From Mycobacterium paraseoulense (GTDB lineage Bacteria > Actinomycetota > Actinomycetes > Mycobacteriales > Mycobacteriaceae), in NCBI RefSeq assembly GCF_010731655.1, contig NZ_AP022619.1, forward strand, positions 3,596,001 through 3,660,000: 64,000 bases of DNA, in the 5' to 3' direction. Positions 9,389-18,110 of this stretch are shown in pieces; position 1 is the first letter of the stretch; each line of letters begins with the position of its first letter. The translations under genes were made by a program, and so were the position numbers. Under the pieces are notes generated by a model. That model was not told the origin of the DNA, did not search any database, and saw only the letters and a list, made by a program, of their open reading frames with translations.

Positions 9389-10401
9389 TGCGCGCTGCGG
9401 TATTGCGAGAGGGCCGGATGGTCTGTCGGGACGACGTGCCGGATCCCGTGCCCGGGGCCGGGCAGGTGCTCGTCGGCGTGCGGGCATGCGGGATATGCGG
9501 TTCGGACCTGCATTTCGCGGCGCACGGCGCACACGTGCTGCAGATGAGCGATCGGGTGGCCGGCGGCGCGGGCGGCATGCACGTCGACCTGAACCACGAC
9601 GTCTTCATGGGGCACGAGTTCAGCGCCGAGGTTCTCGAGGCCGGACCCGACACCGAAACCCACCCGCCGGGAACGCTGGTCACATCGCTTCCGGTGTTGT
9701 TGTCCGCCAAGGGCGTCGAGCCAATCGTCTACAGCAACAGCACAATCGGTGGTTACGCCGAACGTATGCTCCTTTCGGCGCCGCTGCTGCTGCCCGTCCC
9801 GAACGGCCTGGACTTCAAACATGCGGCCCTGACCGAACCCATGGCGGTGGGGTTGCACGCCGTCAACAAGTCCAACATCGCCCCCGGCGAGACGGCCCTG
9901 GTCATCGGGTGCGGCCCGATCGGCATCGCGATCATCGCGGCCCTAAGCGCGCGGGGTATCGAAAACGTTGTGGCGTCCGATTTTTCGCCGAAACGCCGCG
10001 AACTCGCCGCCGCCATGGGCGCCCACCATACGCTGGACGCCGCACAGGGTTCGCCGTTCGACTCCGTCAAGCCCGCCGTGGTGTTCGAGGCGGTCGGAGT
10101 ACCTGGCATCATCGATGACGTCCTGCTCCGGGCCCGGCCGGGCACCCGCCTGGTGGTCGCCGGCGTTTGCATGCAGCCCGACACCGTGCATCCGTTCTTC
10201 GCGATTGCCAAAGAGATCACTGTTCAGTTCGTCCTCGCCTACACACCGGAGGAATTCACCGACTCGCTGCGCGCGCTGGCCGAGGGTGACATCGACGTGA
10301 ATCCGCTGATCACCGGGGAGGTCGGCCTGGACGGGGTCGGCGCCGCCTTTGACGAACTCGCCGACCCCGAACGGCACTGCAAGGTTCTGGTCACCCCTTG
10401 A
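9388..10401 (+). CDS. Zinc-binding alcohol dehydrogenase family protein (MDR)
   Basis: A 337-residue medium-chain dehydrogenase. Catalytic zinc ligands are visible as Cys34 or Cys37 in ACGICGSD and GHEF at 75-78. The Rossmann motif is VIGCGPIGIA at about 170. The structural-zinc lobe is missing: no four-cysteine cluster occurs where it normally follows the GHE motif, and a Gly/Ala-rich loop with HVDLNHD precedes GHEF instead. The start shares one base with the upstream stop and has an AGGGGG ribosome site. The enzyme is likely to oxidise a product of the ephA/monooxygenase pair, though the substrate is not known. Confidence 0.9.
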   Translation: MRAAVLREGRMVCRDDVPDPVPGAGQVLVGVRACGICGSDLHFAAHGAHVLQMSDRVAGGAGGMHVDLNHDVFMGHEFSAEVLEAGPDTETHPPGTLVTSLPVLLSAKGVEPIVYSNSTIGGYAERMLLSAPLLLPVPNGLDFKHAALTEPMAVGLHAVNKSNIAPGETALVIGCGPIGIAIIAALSARGIENVVASDFSPKRRELAAAMGAHHTLDAAQGSPFDSVKPAVVFEAVGVPGIIDDVLLRARPGTRLVVAGVCMQPDTVHPFFAIAKEITVQFVLAYTPEEFTDSLRALAEGDIDVNPLITGEVGLDGVGAAFDELADPERHCKVLVTP

Positions 10402-10408
10402 CCCGCCG

Positions 10409-10693
10409 TTAGGCCCAGCTGGATCCGACGGCGCTGTCGGTGCCGGCCATGTTGCTGCCCGCGGTTTGCACCTTCTGCCCGTGAGCGTTGGCCTGCTCGT
10501 AGATCACCTGGAAGTTGCGGCCCAGCTGGATGATGAACTCCTGGCACGCCGCCGAACCGGCACCGCCCCAAAAGTCGCCGGCGGCAAGCACATCGCGGAC
10601 GATGGCCTGGTGTTCGGCCTCCAACGACGCGGCCTGTGCGCGAATGGTGGCCCCGTGGGAGTCGACATCACCGAATTGATAGTTGATCGTCAT
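10409..10693 (-). CDS. WXG100 family protein, EsxN/EsxV type
   Basis: A 94-residue helical-hairpin protein secreted by a type VII system. The turn carries the WGG form of the WXG motif (DFWGGAGS) near residue 42. It starts MTINYQFGDVD, as in the EsxI/N/V group. It is probably the partner of the adjacent WXG100 protein, forming a heterodimer secreted with the neighbouring PE/PPE pair. Its position matches esxV of M. tuberculosis, but EsxN-type paralogues are hard to tell apart. It converges with the dehydrogenase gene, with only 7 bases between stops. Confidence 0.92.
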   Translation of the reverse strand: MTINYQFGDVDSHGATIRAQAASLEAEHQAIVRDVLAAGDFWGGAGSAACQEFIIQLGRNFQVIYEQANAHGQKVQTAGSNMAGTDSAVGSSWA

Positions 10694-10732
10694 GTTGAAC
10701 GTCTCCTGTTGGTAGAGGGGTTGATTGGTGGA

Positions 10733-11029
10733 TTAGCTGCCCAGGACTTGCTGGGAGGCCTGCTCTTGCTGCTCGTAGTTGTCGGCGTCCCGAACCAGCC
10801 CATCCCGCACGCTGTGCAGCATGTTGACGATGTTGCGGAACGCTTGATTCATCTGGCCCATGGTGTCGTACGACGTCGCCTGCGCCTGGCCGCTCCAGCC
10901 GGCGCCGGAGATGTTCTGCGACGACGCCCACATCTTGCGGGCCTCGTCCTCCACCGTTTGGGCGTGGACCTCGAAGCGGCCCGCCATGTCCCGCATCGCG
11001 TGCGGATCGGTCATGAATCGTGCTGTCAT
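10733..11029 (-). CDS. WXG100 family protein, EsxM/EsxW type
   Basis: A 98-residue Esx protein that starts [16 protein letters not shown] and has the WSG turn (GAGWSGQA). Its C-terminus carries YEQQE, fitting the YxxxD/E secretion signal of type VII substrates. It lies 39 bases upstream of the EsxN-type gene. The pair is preceded by PPE and PE genes, so all four form one operon of secreted proteins, as in M. tuberculosis PE32-PPE65-esxW-esxV. Confidence 0.93.
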   Translation of the reverse strand: MTARFMTDPHAMRDMAGRFEVHAQTVEDEARKMWASSQNISGAGWSGQAQATSYDTMGQMNQAFRNIVNMLHSVRDGLVRDADNYEQQEQASQQVLGS

Positions 11030-11103
11030 TGAAGCTCTCCTTCGAAATTTGTTGTCAGGTGTGAATACTGGTCATCACTACGTCGAGGGCGCTTCTCCTT
11101 CCG

Positions 11104-12201
11104 TCATCCGACCACTCGCGGCAATACGCTTGCCGGAGTCGGCATGGTGCCACCGAATCCGCGCATCTCCATGCCGCCCGCTTGGGCCGCAGAGTTGCTC
11201 GAGGGTCGCAGCATTCGAGCCGCAGCGCCGGCACCCGCCAGTGGTGCGCCGGCCGGCGCGGCAGCTTCGGGAGTCGCCGCGGTCCAGCCGGACGGAACCG
11301 ACAGGCCTCCGATGGGAGTGGCCTGGCCCATGGCCGCCGACGGCATCAGCCGCGCCGACGCCAGCCTCTCCGGAGCTTGCATCAGCGGCTGTGCGGGGAT
11401 GAAACGTTGCATCCCGGACATCGCCCCCGGGGAGAAGGCGCTGGATGCGGGTATGCCGCCGGCAAGGGCGGCGCTGGAGGCGGGCACCCCACCCAGTGCC
11501 GTCGTGCCGGCGCCGCCCCCCTGGCCGAAGGGCATCCCGAGTAGGTCGGTGAAGCTGCCGATCGCCGATAGGAAGCCGCTTGCCAGCGACGAGGCGGGCG
11601 AATTGAGCGTCGAGGTCAGCCCCATGGCCGCTTGAGTCGCCATTCCCTGGGTGACGCCCTGCATAGCGGGCTCGGCGGAGGTGGTGGGCGGGGCGACGGC
11701 CATCGGCGCGAGCATGGCCGCCGCCGACGAGGCGCCGGCATAGGCGTACATGGCCATGGCGTCCTGGGCCCACATCTCGCCGTACTGCGCTTCGGTGGCC
11801 GCGATCGCCGGGGTGTTTATCCCCAGGAAGTTGGTCGCGACGAGCTGCATCAGCAGGGCCCGATTGGCGGCGATGAGCGGCGGCGGCACGGTGGCCGCAA
11901 ACGCCGCCTCGTGGGCGACCGCAGCCGCGGTCGCTTGCATCCCCGCCTGCTCGGCCTGCGCGGCCGTGGCGTGCATCCAGGTCACGTAGGGAGCGGCGGC
12001 GGCGGCCATCGCGGCCGAAGACGGTCCCTGCCAGCCGGACTCGGTGAGTTCGAGGACCACCGTCCCGTAACTCGTCGCGGCTGAGCGCAGCTCCGCGGCC
12101 AATCCTTCCCAGGCCATCGCCGCCGCCAGCATCGACTCTGGTCCCGGGCCCGCATACATCAGACCGGAATTGATCTCCGGGGGCATCGCACCGAAATCCA
12201 T
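11104..12201 (-). CDS. PPE family protein, PPE-SVP type
   Basis: A 365-residue protein with an N-terminal PPE domain of about 175 residues: the PPE motif is in [11 protein letters not shown], and the conserved WQG is in [10 protein letters not shown] Gly/Ala/Ser/Met-rich C-terminal region contains the SVP-type motif GGLSVPSGW near residue 300. It should pair with the PE protein encoded 29 bases upstream and be exported to the cell surface or medium by an ESX-5-like system. It corresponds in position to PPE65, but the C-terminal part differs greatly among PPE proteins, so a one-to-one name is not given. Confidence 0.92.
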   Translation of the reverse strand: MDFGAMPPEINSGLMYAGPGPESMLAAAMAWEGLAAELRSAATSYGTVVLELTESGWQGPSSAAMAAAAAPYVTWMHATAAQAEQAGMQATAAAVAHEAAFAATVPPPLIAANRALLMQLVATNFLGINTPAIAATEAQYGEMWAQDAMAMYAYAGASSAAAMLAPMAVAPPTTSAEPAMQGVTQGMATQAAMGLTSTLNSPASSLASGFLSAIGSFTDLLGMPFGQGGGAGTTALGGVPASSAALAGGIPASSAFSPGAMSGMQRFIPAQPLMQAPERLASARLMPSAAMGQATPIGGLSVPSGWTAATPEAAAPAGAPLAGAGAAARMLRPSSNSAAQAGGMEMRGFGGTMPTPASVLPRVVG

Positions 12202-12230
12202 GACTACATTCCTCTCTTTCCGTGGTTTCG

Positions 12231-13226
12231 CTATGCCAGCGCCGGCACGGGCTTCGGGCCGGCGGCGGCTTTGATGGCCGCGTGCGCGTGCACGACGTGC
12301 TCGCCGGGCGTGCCGGCAGGCAGGTGCATCGGGGCGACGTGTTCGGCGGGCAGGGCGGAAGCCAGGTCGGCCGCCGCGAGCGGCATCCGGTGGACGGGCG
12401 CCGTCGGCGCCAGCTGCGAAGGCGAGATGTGCTGGCCGGCACCCAAATCCGCGCCCGCGACATTCTCGGCGGGCGCCGGGCGGGCGGGCGCGACGTGCTC
12501 GAGATGCCGGGCGGGCGCCATGTGCGCAGGCGTGAGGTGCTCGGCGGGAGTTGCCGGGTGACCGCCGTAATTGGCGTTGGCATAGCCGCCGTGCTGCGGT
12601 GTCATGTGACCGCCGTAGTTGGCGTTGGCATAGCCGCCGTGCTGCGGTGTCATGTGACCGCCGTAATTGGCGTTCGCATAGCCGCCGTGCTGCGGTGTCA
12701 TGTGACCGCCGTAGTTACCGCCGCCGCGCCCACCCTGGCCGAGGGGCGTCGCCGCCGCGAGTCGGCCCGGAGCGGCGGGGCCCGCGCCGGCGGGGGCGCC
12801 CGCCACCGGCCGGCCGGGGACGGTCGGGGTCACGCGGCTCGGCGCAGGCGGCGCAACCCGGGTGTGCATGGCGGGTGCTGGACGGGCAGGCGCGACCGGA
12901 GCCATGTGCGCGGGCGCCAGGTGACCACCCGCGGCCTGCTTCGCATTGGCGGCCTCGGTGGCCGAATACGAATCGGCACTCAACCCCAGGGCCTTGACGA
13001 ACTGCTCGTGGATCATGCTCGCCTCGGCGCTGATCGCCTGATATTGCTGGCCGTAACCGGCGAAGGCGGCCGCGGTCATGATCGAAACTTCATCGGCCGC
13101 CGCCGGGACCACGCCCGTGATCGAAAACCCGGCCATCGAGTTGGCCGCGGTCACCGCGGAGCCGATCGCCTGCAGCTGGCCGGCTGCGGCTAACAGCAGC
13201 TCCGGGTCGGTGGTCAGGAACGACAT
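12231..13226 (-). CDS. PE family protein with long His/Ala/Pro-rich repetitive tail
   Basis: A 331-residue protein. Residues 1 to about 95 form a standard PE domain ([16 protein letters not shown], then YSATE as YxxxE secretion signal near residue 88). The remaining 235 residues are not PGRS. They are rich in Ala, Pro, His and Met, with repeated HMAPxxPARPAP-like phrases and three tandem 16-residue units beginning [12 protein letters not shown]. The syntenic M. tuberculosis PE32 is only about 99 residues, so the tail is an added domain. The ATG at 13226 has an AGGAGA ribosome site. It heads the PE-PPE-esx operon and faces a divergent HTH-like gene. Confidence 0.88.
   Translation of the reverse strand: MSFLTTDPELLLAAAGQLQAIGSAVTAANSMAGFSITGVVPAAADEVSIMTAAAFAGYGQQYQAISAEASMIHEQFVKALGLSADSYSATEAANAKQAAGGHLAPAHMAPVAPARPAPAMHTRVAPPAPSRVTPTVPGRPVAGAPAGAGPAAPGRLAAATPLGQGGRGGGNYGGHMTPQHGGYANANYGGHMTPQHGGYANANYGGHMTPQHGGYANANYGGHPATPAEHLTPAHMAPARHLEHVAPARPAPAENVAGADLGAGQHISPSQLAPTAPVHRMPLAAADLASALPAEHVAPMHLPAGTPGEHVVHAHAAIKAAAGPKPVPALA
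12561..12715 (-). repeat. 48-bp in-frame tandem repeat inside the PE gene
   Basis: Three consecutive 48-bp units start at 12561, 12609 and 12657, followed by a partial unit at 12705-12715. They differ at only a few bases (for example taattgg against tagttgg). Each encodes 16 residues rich in Gly, His, Tyr and Asn. Because the unit is a multiple of three, copy number can change without loss of frame. Confidence 0.95.
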
Positions 13227-13282
13227 GTGTCTTCTCCTCTTGCGATGCCGGATCTCGGCTTGGTTTGTCGTACTTGCAGACA

Positions 13283-13309
13283 CTATGTCATAGATTCGGA
13301 ATCTATGTC
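13283..13309. promoter_or_regulatory. Operator-like palindrome between divergent HTH-like and PE genes
   Basis: CATAGATTC and GAATCTATG (13289-13297 and 13299-13307) form a perfect 9-bp inverted repeat around one central base. A second, overlapping inverted repeat CTATG-T-CATAG covers 13283-13293. The heptamer CTATGTC occurs twice, 20 bases apart, placing the copies on about the same face of the helix. The site is AT-rich in a GC-rich genome, 57-83 bases upstream of the PE start and 91 bases upstream of the divergent small gene at 13400. It looks like a binding site for a dimeric repressor. Confidence 0.55.
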
Positions 13310-13399
13310 TAGTCTTTAGTCACTGGTTCTTTATTTCGGTCTACAACTCGCAGGTGGAGACAGTTTGCCCGCCTTTCGGCACCGGGTTACTCTGGGTGG

Positions 13400-13750
13400 A
13401 TGCCACGAACCAATGCCGCGGGCTGGGGGCTGAGGCGCCTGCTCGAGGCGACGCTGAACCGCGACATCACCGTCGAGCAGTTGCGCGACGCGTGCGGTGT
13501 CACCAAAGGGCGCTGGTACGGGGCCGGCGGGCGCGCCAACGCCGACGACTTCCCCGACGCCGAGGAGGCCCGGCGCGCCGCGCACGCGTTCGGGCTGAGC
13601 GCCACCTGGCTGCAGGTCGAACTCGGCCTGATCACGCCGGAAGACGTGCACGGAGCTCTGGGCGAAGGGCAGTCGCTGGACCCTTTCCGTGCCACGACCC
13701 GACAGCGAGTGCTGATGCCGAATCCGACGCCGGACGCCTCGCCCGGCTAG
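13400..13750 (+). CDS. Small HTH-like protein, possible regulator of the divergent PE-PPE-esx operon
   Basis: A 116-residue protein of a type I do not recognise by name. Its central part (about residues 23-75) reads like an Xre-type helix-turn-helix: ITVEQLRDACGVTKGRWYG, then FPDAEEARRAAHAFGLSATWLQVELGLI. The final 25 residues are Pro/Arg-rich and probably disordered. No enzymatic motif is visible. It is divergent from the PE gene across a palindromic site, the classic arrangement for a local regulator. DNA binding is inferred. Confidence 0.65.
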   Translation: MPRTNAAGWGLRRLLEATLNRDITVEQLRDACGVTKGRWYGAGGRANADDFPDAEEARRAAHAFGLSATWLQVELGLITPEDVHGALGEGQSLDPFRATTRQRVLMPNPTPDASPG

Positions 13751-13788
13751 CCGTCGTCGGCTGACGGTTATCTGTCGGCGCCACCGCC

Positions 13789-13794
13789 TATAAT
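13789..13794 (+). promoter_or_regulatory. Consensus -10 box giving a probably leaderless HNH-gene transcript
   Basis: A perfect TATAAT lies so that transcription would begin at about 13801-13802, at the ATG of the DUF222/HNH gene. No ribosome site precedes that ATG, which fits the leaderless mRNAs common in mycobacteria. A convincing -35 box is not visible. Confidence 0.6.
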
Positions 13795-13801
13795 CGAACA
13801 C

Positions 13802-15388
13802 ATGTTCGAGATAGCGCCCGACCCCGCCTCTCTGGTGCAGGTGATCGAGTCGACGCACCGGCGGGAAGCAGAGCTGGTGGCCCGCCGACTGGCCGCGGTA
13901 GCGGCGCTGCTGCGGCATCGTGCGGCCGCCGCCGAGCGGCCGGAGCGCCCGCGTGAATATGCGGCGATCGACGCGTTCGAGCAGACTGCCGCCGAGGTCG
14001 CCGCCGCGATGAACCTCTCCCCCGTTGCGGCCAGCTACGTGGTGTCGTACGCGGAGGCGCTGGACACCCGGTTGCCGAAAATCGGGGCCCTGCTCGCGGC
14101 GGGCCGGACGGACTGGCGCACAGCGCGCCTGATCATCAGCCGGACCGACCTGGTGACCGACGAGAACCTGATCGCCGATATCGACCAATCGCTGGCCGAA
14201 CGCATCGGTAACTGGCACGGGTGGTCCAAGCAGCGCATCATCAACGCCGTCGACGCCGCGGTTCGGGCCACCGATCCCGACGCCGCGCGCGAGCGCCACG
14301 TTGCCGCCCAGGACGACCGCCATGTCGGAATCAGCACCAGAGACGACGGGATGGCCGACATCTACGGGTCGGTCGCCGCCACGGCCGCAACCGCGTTTGA
14401 CCGACGGCTCTCACAGCTCGCCAAGCAGGTGTGCCCGACGGACCCGCGGACGCTGGATCAGCGCCGGGCCGACGCACTCGCCGCGCTGGCCGAGGGCCGC
14501 GGGCTGGCCTGCGACTGCGGAGAACCGGAGTGTCCCAACCGAACCAGTGACCGCGGCCCGGTTAGGGGGGCCGCCGCGCAGGTGGTCATCAACGTCGTAG
14601 CCAGCGACCAGACCGTCAACGCCGGTGGCGGTGAGCCCGGCTACCTGGAGGGCTACGGCGTCATCGACGCCGCGCAGGTGCGCCGATTGGCGGCCGCGGC
14701 ATCCATACTCGTCGCCGATCCGGTGACGAGTGCGGTCGAGGCGTTGCGCTACCAACCATCCGCGGCCTTGGAACGGGCCGTCCGGTGCCGCGATCTCACG
14801 TGTCGCTTCCCCGGGTGCAGCCGACCGGCCGTCGTCTGCGACCTCGACCACACCATTCCGTTCAACCACGAGAACCCGGCGGCTGGCGGGCGGACCGTCG
14901 CGGAGAACTTGAAATGTCTTTGTCGACAACATCATCGGCTCAAGACTTTCGGTGGCTGGCGCGATGAACAGCTTGCCGACGGCACCGTGATCTGGCTGTC
15001 GCCCGCGGGGCGGACTTACCGCACGTCGCCCGCCGGTGCCGACCTGTTCCCCCAGACCGCCCGCCCGGCCTGTTCGCCGCCTGTGCTTGCGAGATGGACC
15101 CGGTCGCAGCAACGCAGCGCGCGAATCATTCAGGCGCGCAACCACAACCGGGTGCAGCGGCCGATCAACGAGGCGCGGCGAGCGCTGGAGGAGGCCCGGC
15201 AACAGGAAATCGCAGCGCGCAAGTTCCGTAACCACATGCGCGACATGCTCTTCCTGTTCAAAGGCGCGCCGAGCACCAGCCCCTTCTGCACCTGGGTGAA
15301 TGATCCCAAAGAGCCGGAAGAACTACCGCCTGACTGGATTCCCGACGAGCCGGCCCCACAGGCCCTGCCCGACGATCCACCGTTCTGA
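13802..15388 (+). CDS. DUF222/HNH endonuclease-like protein of the 13E12 repeat family
   Basis: A 528-residue protein. The N-terminal two thirds is the DUF222 domain found in mycobacterial REP13E12 proteins. A C-terminal HNH domain has the zinc and active-site pattern: RDLTCRFPGC, the DLDHTIPFN segment with the catalytic His, and LKCLCRQHHRLKTFGGW. Such genes occur in many copies in mycobacteria and behave like mobile or recombinogenic repeats, some marking prophage insertion sites. A second cysteine cluster (CDCGEPECP) sits near residue 240. It is intact and lies between two PE/PPE loci. No flanking direct repeats were seen. Confidence 0.9.
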   Translation: MFEIAPDPASLVQVIESTHRREAELVARRLAAVAALLRHRAAAAERPERPREYAAIDAFEQTAAEVAAAMNLSPVAASYVVSYAEALDTRLPKIGALLAAGRTDWRTARLIISRTDLVTDENLIADIDQSLAERIGNWHGWSKQRIINAVDAAVRATDPDAARERHVAAQDDRHVGISTRDDGMADIYGSVAATAATAFDRRLSQLAKQVCPTDPRTLDQRRADALAALAEGRGLACDCGEPECPNRTSDRGPVRGAAAQVVINVVASDQTVNAGGGEPGYLEGYGVIDAAQVRRLAAAASILVADPVTSAVEALRYQPSAALERAVRCRDLTCRFPGCSRPAVVCDLDHTIPFNHENPAAGGRTVAENLKCLCRQHHRLKTFGGWRDEQLADGTVIWLSPAGRTYRTSPAGADLFPQTARPACSPPVLARWTRSQQRSARIIQARNHNRVQRPINEARRALEEARQQEIAARKFRNHMRDMLFLFKGAPSTSPFCTWVNDPKEPEELPPDWIPDEPAPQALPDDPPF

Positions 15389-15413
15389 CGCGCGCCCGCG
15401 CGGGGGACTCGAA

Positions 15414-16652
15414 TCAGCCTCCCGCCGGTGGCTGAGCGATGACGGTGGGCTTGAAACCGTATCGCGGCGCGACGAAGTGGGCTGCCGCACTGCGTCCGGT
15501 CCCGCCGCCAGGCATCATCGGCACTCCACCCACCGCGTTCGTGGCGGGTTCGAAAGCCGCTGCCGCAGTGCCGCCGTTGAGCGCCACGGTGACGGTTGCC
15601 GTCGGGGCGGCGCTCGCCCATGCCCCTGGCACCGATAACCCGCCGATCGATGCCGCCTTGCCGACGGCGCCGCCGATCGAGCCGATCGAACCCAGGCCCG
15701 CGCCCGGAACGGCGGCGGGCAGAACCGCCTCGGCCGCTTTGGCGGTGCCCTCGGCGGCGGACTTCGCGGCGGGCATCATGCCCTGGGCGATGCCTTGGAT
15801 GTCTTTGAACGATGTAGTGAATAGCCGTGTCGGCGAGATCAATCGGATGAACGCGTCAAAGGGCGTGCTGGCGTCCAGGGTCTGCGACCCGGTCAGACCC
15901 TCCAACAGGTCACCCAATGGACCGCCCACCACTATCCCGTCTCCCTCGGGGTTCAGCCCGATCATCCCGCCAAGGGAAAGCGGGGGATTCGCCGGCGGAT
16001 TGCTCGTCAACCCGGCCAGCGACGACAGCGTCTGAGGCACCGCGTCGAGCACCTGTGCGTTGTCGGTTGCGCCGACGCCGGTCGCTTGGGCCACCGCAGC
16101 CGCCTGGCCGGTCACCCCGGCCGGGTTGACAGACGGTACCGCCGGTTCGAAGGGTGGCAACGTCGACGCCGCGGCCGAAGTACCGGCGTATCCGTACATC
16201 GCGGCGGCGTCTTGGGCCCACATGTCGCCGTATTGCGACTCGGTCGCCGCGATTGCCGCGGTGTTCTGGCCAAGAACGTTCGTCGCCATCAACTGCGCCA
16301 ACAACGCCCGGTTCGCGGCGACCACCGCCGGGGGCACCGTTTCGGTGAACGCGGCCTCATAGGCCCCCGCTGCCGCCACGGCTTGAGCGCCGGCGTGTTC
16401 CGCTCGCCCGGCCGACCCGCGCAGCCACGCCACTTGCGGTACGGCCGCAGCCAGCATTGACGATGCAGCCGGCCCCTGCCACGGTCCGTCGGTGAGGCCC
16501 GTGATCACCGACCCATAGGAGGCCGCCGCGGAATGCAGCTCGGCCGCCAGCCGGTCCCAGGCCGCCGCAGCGGCCAGGAGGGGGCCCGATCCCGGCCCCG
16601 AGTACATCAGCGCGGAGTTGATCTCAGGTGGCAACTGCGCGAAATCCAGCAT
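15414..16652 (-). CDS. PPE family protein, PPE-SVP type
   Basis: A 412-residue PPE protein. The PPE domain starts [17 protein letters not shown], with the WQG motif in GPWQGPAAS and the conserved [14 protein letters not shown] segment. A long Gly/Ala/Pro/Ile-rich C-terminal domain contains GGLSVPGAW, placing it in the SVP subfamily. It is probably secreted with the PE protein encoded 11 bases upstream. This second PE-PPE pair has no Esx genes. Confidence 0.92.
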   Translation of the reverse strand: MLDFAQLPPEINSALMYSGPGSGPLLAAAAAWDRLAAELHSAAASYGSVITGLTDGPWQGPAASSMLAAAVPQVAWLRGSAGRAEHAGAQAVAAAGAYEAAFTETVPPAVVAANRALLAQLMATNVLGQNTAAIAATESQYGDMWAQDAAAMYGYAGTSAAASTLPPFEPAVPSVNPAGVTGQAAAVAQATGVGATDNAQVLDAVPQTLSSLAGLTSNPPANPPLSLGGMIGLNPEGDGIVVGGPLGDLLEGLTGSQTLDASTPFDAFIRLISPTRLFTTSFKDIQGIAQGMMPAAKSAAEGTAKAAEAVLPAAVPGAGLGSIGSIGGAVGKAASIGGLSVPGAWASAAPTATVTVALNGGTAAAAFEPATNAVGGVPMMPGGGTGRSAAAHFVAPRYGFKPTVIAQPPAGG

Positions 16653-16663
16653 TGTCTTTCCGC

Positions 16664-16963
16664 CTAACCGACCGCGGCGACGTTGGCCGTCTCCGTTGCG
16701 ACGTACGAGCCGGCGCAGACGCCGAGCGTTGTCGCCAGCTGCTCGCGAACCGCCGCGGCCTCAGCGCTGATCTTCTGGAAGAGCTTTGCGTGCCAGGAGA
16801 ACTGGGCCGCGGTCAATATCGACACCAGATCGGCGGCGGCGGGCGCCACCCCGGTTGTCGGGACCACCACGGCCGAATTTCCCTCCCGCACGGCGGTGTT
16901 GATACCGTGCAGCTCGGCGGCGGCCACATCCATCATTTCCGGTCGGGTCATCAGGAACGACAT
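16664..16963 (-). CDS. PE family protein (PE domain only)
   Basis: A 99-residue PE-domain protein starting [18 protein letters not shown] and ending just after the YVATE secretion signal, with no extra C-terminal domain. The ATG at 16963 is preceded by GAGGAGGG. It is co-transcribed with the PPE gene 11 bases downstream and expected to form a PE-PPE heterodimer with it. Its length equals that of PE32, so this pair rather than the long-tailed PE could be the closer PE32-like locus. Confidence 0.92.
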   Translation of the reverse strand: MSFLMTRPEMMDVAAAELHGINTAVREGNSAVVVPTTGVAPAAADLVSILTAAQFSWHAKLFQKISAEAAAVREQLATTLGVCAGSYVATETANVAAVG

Positions 16964-17363
16964 TTTCCCTCCTCAAAAGTCCATCATTGCAACAGCTTTC
17001 GGCGCATCTGACCAGTGCCGAGTCAGACGTCTCGACACGTTAGGGCAGCGATGTCCACGGATGACAGCCCTCGAGACGCCAATTCATCACCGGGTCGATA
17101 ACTGTTCACTTAGCTGGCCGATTGCCCCGCAAACATATGCCTTTGGCATGAACCTTATTGTGAACCAATATTTTTGGGGTCATATATGTGCTTATATGCG
17201 GCGCTCGAAAGGCTCAGAATAGGTTTGCCGAGAGTAGGCAGGAGTGGCGGTTGATTCCAAATATGTTCCGGCACAGCGATATTCGAATCGTCGGAACCCT
17301 GCAAGGGAGCTGCCGCGGCCAGCCCATAGCATCGGCGGGTCCCGAGCGGCTAGGGTGCCAGGC
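16964..17363. other. AT-rich intergenic region between PE and lpqG
   Basis: These 400 bases separate two divergent genes. The part from about 17100 to 17230 is the most AT-rich DNA in the window. It has a small inverted repeat ATGCC-TTT-GGCAT at 17147-17159 and several TATA-like hexamers near 17165-17205. It probably holds promoters for both genes. No coding capacity is convincing. Its composition could also mark a remnant of foreign DNA. Confidence 0.5.
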
Positions 17364-18110
17364 ATGCCGGCCGCAACGAACGCCCCGAGATTTGCCCGTA
17401 AGTTGATCGCCTTGGCCGCCGCCGGGCTGGCGGCGGCCACGCTGTCGGCCTGCGATTCCCCGCCGTCGGCGCCCTCGCCCGGGGTCAACCCCCGTCAGGT
17501 CACCGTCTTCGGGTCGGGGCAAGTCCAGGGCGTCCCGGACACGTTGACCGCCGACGTCGGCATCGAATTCACGGCGCCCGACGTGACCGCTGCGATGAAC
17601 CAGACCAACGACCGTCAGCAAGCGGTCATCAACGCTCTAGCCGGCGCCGGGGTCGACCGCAAGGACATCAGCACCACCGAGGTCACGCTGCAGCCGCAGT
17701 TCAGCAACCCCGAGCCCAACGGCACCGCGACCATCACCGGTTACCGCGCCACCAACGCCATCACGGTCAAGATCCACCCGCCCGATGCGGCGTCGCGGAT
17801 GCTGGCCCTCATCGTGGGCACCGGCGGCGATGCCACCCGGATCAAGTCGGTCAGCTACTCCATCGCTGATGACTCGCAGCTGGTGAAGGATGCGCGCGCG
17901 CGAGCGTTCAACGACGCCAAGAACCGCGCCGAACAGTATGCCCAGCTGTCCGGGCTCCGGCTGGGCAGGGTGCTGTCCATTTCGGAGGCCACCGAGCCGA
18001 CGGCGGGCGGGCCGCCGGCGCCACCGAGGGCCATGCCGAGCGCGGTCCCGCTGGAACCCGGCCAGCAGACAGTGAGCTTTTCGGTGACCGCCGTGTGGGA
18101 GCTGGACTAG
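17364..18110 (+). CDS. lpqG: Lipoprotein LpqG, SIMPL domain (DUF541)
   Basis: A 248-residue exported lipoprotein. The signal peptide ends in a lipobox LSAC, so the cysteine near residue 30 is expected to be lipidated and held on the outer face of the membrane. The rest is a SIMPL/DUF541 domain (VFGSGQVQGVPDTLTADVGI, later AKNRAEQYAQLSGLRLGRVL), a periplasmic family of unclear function. The ATG at 17364 is chosen because it begins directly with a signal peptide; a longer frame from 17244 adds an implausible basic leader. The 55-bp minisatellite starts at its stop codon. Confidence 0.93.
   Translation: MPAATNAPRFARKLIALAAAGLAAATLSACDSPPSAPSPGVNPRQVTVFGSGQVQGVPDTLTADVGIEFTAPDVTAAMNQTNDRQQAVINALAGAGVDRKDISTTEVTLQPQFSNPEPNGTATITGYRATNAITVKIHPPDAASRMLALIVGTGGDATRIKSVSYSIADDSQLVKDARARAFNDAKNRAEQYAQLSGLRLGRVLSISEATEPTAGGPPAPPRAMPSAVPLEPGQQTVSFSVTAVWELD

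Noticed and set aside
13802..15388. The 13E12/HNH gene as part of an insertion element with terminal repeats
   Set aside because: No inverted terminal repeats or target-site duplications could be seen at either end.
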